A stretch of DNA of 32,842 nucleotides, from positions 1-32,842 of the forward strand of contig MWCL01000020.1 in assembly GCA_002070025.1 (NCBI GenBank). The letters run 5' to 3'. This stretch comes from Spirochaetes bacterium ADurb.Bin215 (GTDB taxonomy: Bacteria > Spirochaetota > Spirochaetia > Treponematales > Treponemataceae). Position 1 is the stretch's first letter. Every line of letters starts with the position of its first letter. The position numbers and the translations under genes are program-made. Positions 31,564-32,842 of this stretch are shown here, one piece after another. The notes beneath the pieces are model-generated. The model searched no databases. It saw only the letters and a program-made list of their open reading frames with translations, and had not been told where the DNA came from.

Positions 31564-31591
31564 GCAAGACTCCTCTTTTTCATTTTTTCCA

Positions 31592-31600
31592 CTATAGCAA
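31592..31600 (-). promoter_or_regulatory. Possible extended -10 promoter of hom
   Basis: The minus strand reads TG-C-TATAGT directly after the T-run of the gapA terminator. There is no -35, but an extended -10 needs none. It lies about 30 bases before the hom start codon. Confidence 0.4.
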
Positions 31601-31633
31601 AAAAAAGACCATCCGGCTAGCGGATGGTCTTTT
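31599..31633 (-). terminator. Rho-independent terminator after gapA
   Basis: A perfect 13-bp inverted repeat: AAAAGACCATCCG (minus strand, plus 31621-31633) pairs with CGGATGGTCTTTT (plus 31603-31615) around a 5-base loop, followed by an eight-T run. It starts 17 bases after the gapA stop. Confidence 0.92.
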
Positions 31634-31650
31634 CTCACGAGTGAGGTGTC

Positions 31651-32658
<1,008 letters not shown>

Positions 32659-32681
32659 CTAATCTATAAAATGTTACCTAT

Positions 32682-32710
32682 ATTATAGTCAACGCGGGCT
32701 TCAAGGTCAA
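32682..32710 (-). promoter_or_regulatory. Strong sigma70 promoter of gapA
   Basis: On the minus strand: TTGACC (plus 32705-32710, 5/6), a 17-base spacer and a perfect TATAAT (plus 32682-32687). The 5' leader would be about 25 bases and contains AGGAG for gapA. Confidence 0.85.
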
Positions 32711-32758
32711 TGGGTGAAGCGCGGAGAGTGCGGTTAGCTTGCAAATTACTGCAAATAT

Positions 32759-32842
32759 TCAGTTATTCTGCGGTTCAATCCGTCGGCAGAGAAAACCGGC
32801 ATCTTCAAGATACTGACGGCGCGAAATGACGAGCTGGATAAG
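32759..32842 (-). CDS. C-terminal end of an unidentified minus-strand gene
   Basis: From the right edge the minus strand reads 27 codons in frame, LVISRRQYLEDAGFLCRRI and a few more residues, then TGA at 32761-32759. The composition looks like a real protein end and the next gene, gapA, starts after its own promoter. The product cannot be named from so little sequence. Confidence 0.4.
   Translation of the reverse strand, partial: LIQLVISRRQYLEDAGFLCRRIEPQNN

Overview
Most of this window (about 1.77-32.84 kb) looks like one stretch of a spirochaete chromosome, probably Treponema-like. This is inferred from gene content: an archaeal/V-type ATPase operon instead of an F-type one, a PUR-domain (DUF3276) protein, an EIIA protein fused to an excisionase-type HTH, and a NifU with a BFD-type iron-sulfur tail. 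No 16S or other phylogenetic marker is present. The first ~1.74 kb looks foreign: it carries the 3' end of an asnS and a galactose-mutarotase-like hypothetical gene, with A/T-rich repeats like those of Lentisphaerae/Verrucomicrobia-type genomes. It ends abruptly in the middle of two genes at once, which suggests a chimeric contig or a recombination junction.

Layout, left to right. 1-1.74 kb: short repeats, hypothetical gene (-), truncated asnS (-). 1.77-2.37 kb: N-terminally truncated transglutaminase-like gene (+). 2.37-3.5 kb: HTH-EIIA regulator and cytidine deaminase (-). 3.5-5.5 kb: membrane-anchored propeller-like protein and a zinc-ligand-less LytM protein (+). 5.5-7.3 kb: nifS-nifU (-). 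7.4-9.7 kb: phosphohexomutase and PUR-domain protein (+). 9.7-13.6 kb: phosphoribosyltransferase, large secreted beta-helix protein and rnhB (-). 13.7-29.3 kb: a long minus-strand array pgk-tpiA-secG-EIIA-[V-ATPase G/C/I/K/F/E/A/B/D]-usp-unknown-dnaJ-like-map-htrA, closed by a clear terminator after htrA. 29.4-31.6 kb: hom and a thioredoxin-reductase-like flavoprotein (-). 31.65-32.65 kb: gapA (-) with a strong promoter and terminator. The right edge holds the tail of another minus-strand gene.

How the genes work together: GapA, Pgk and TpiA form the triose part of glycolysis. Pgk and TpiA are upstream of, and could be co-transcribed with, a protein-export subunit, an EIIA-type regulator and the whole V-type ATPase, so ATP made by glycolysis and the ion-pumping/ATP-synthesising machine may share transcription. 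Usp, a J-domain protein, Map and HtrA add a stress and protein-quality-control group downstream. NifS/NifU build iron-sulfur clusters. The thioredoxin-reductase-like enzyme lacks the usual NADPH-recognition motif and may use another electron donor.

No CRISPR array, rRNA, tRNA, insertion sequence or phage gene was recognised. No gene-free stretch exceeds 300 bases.
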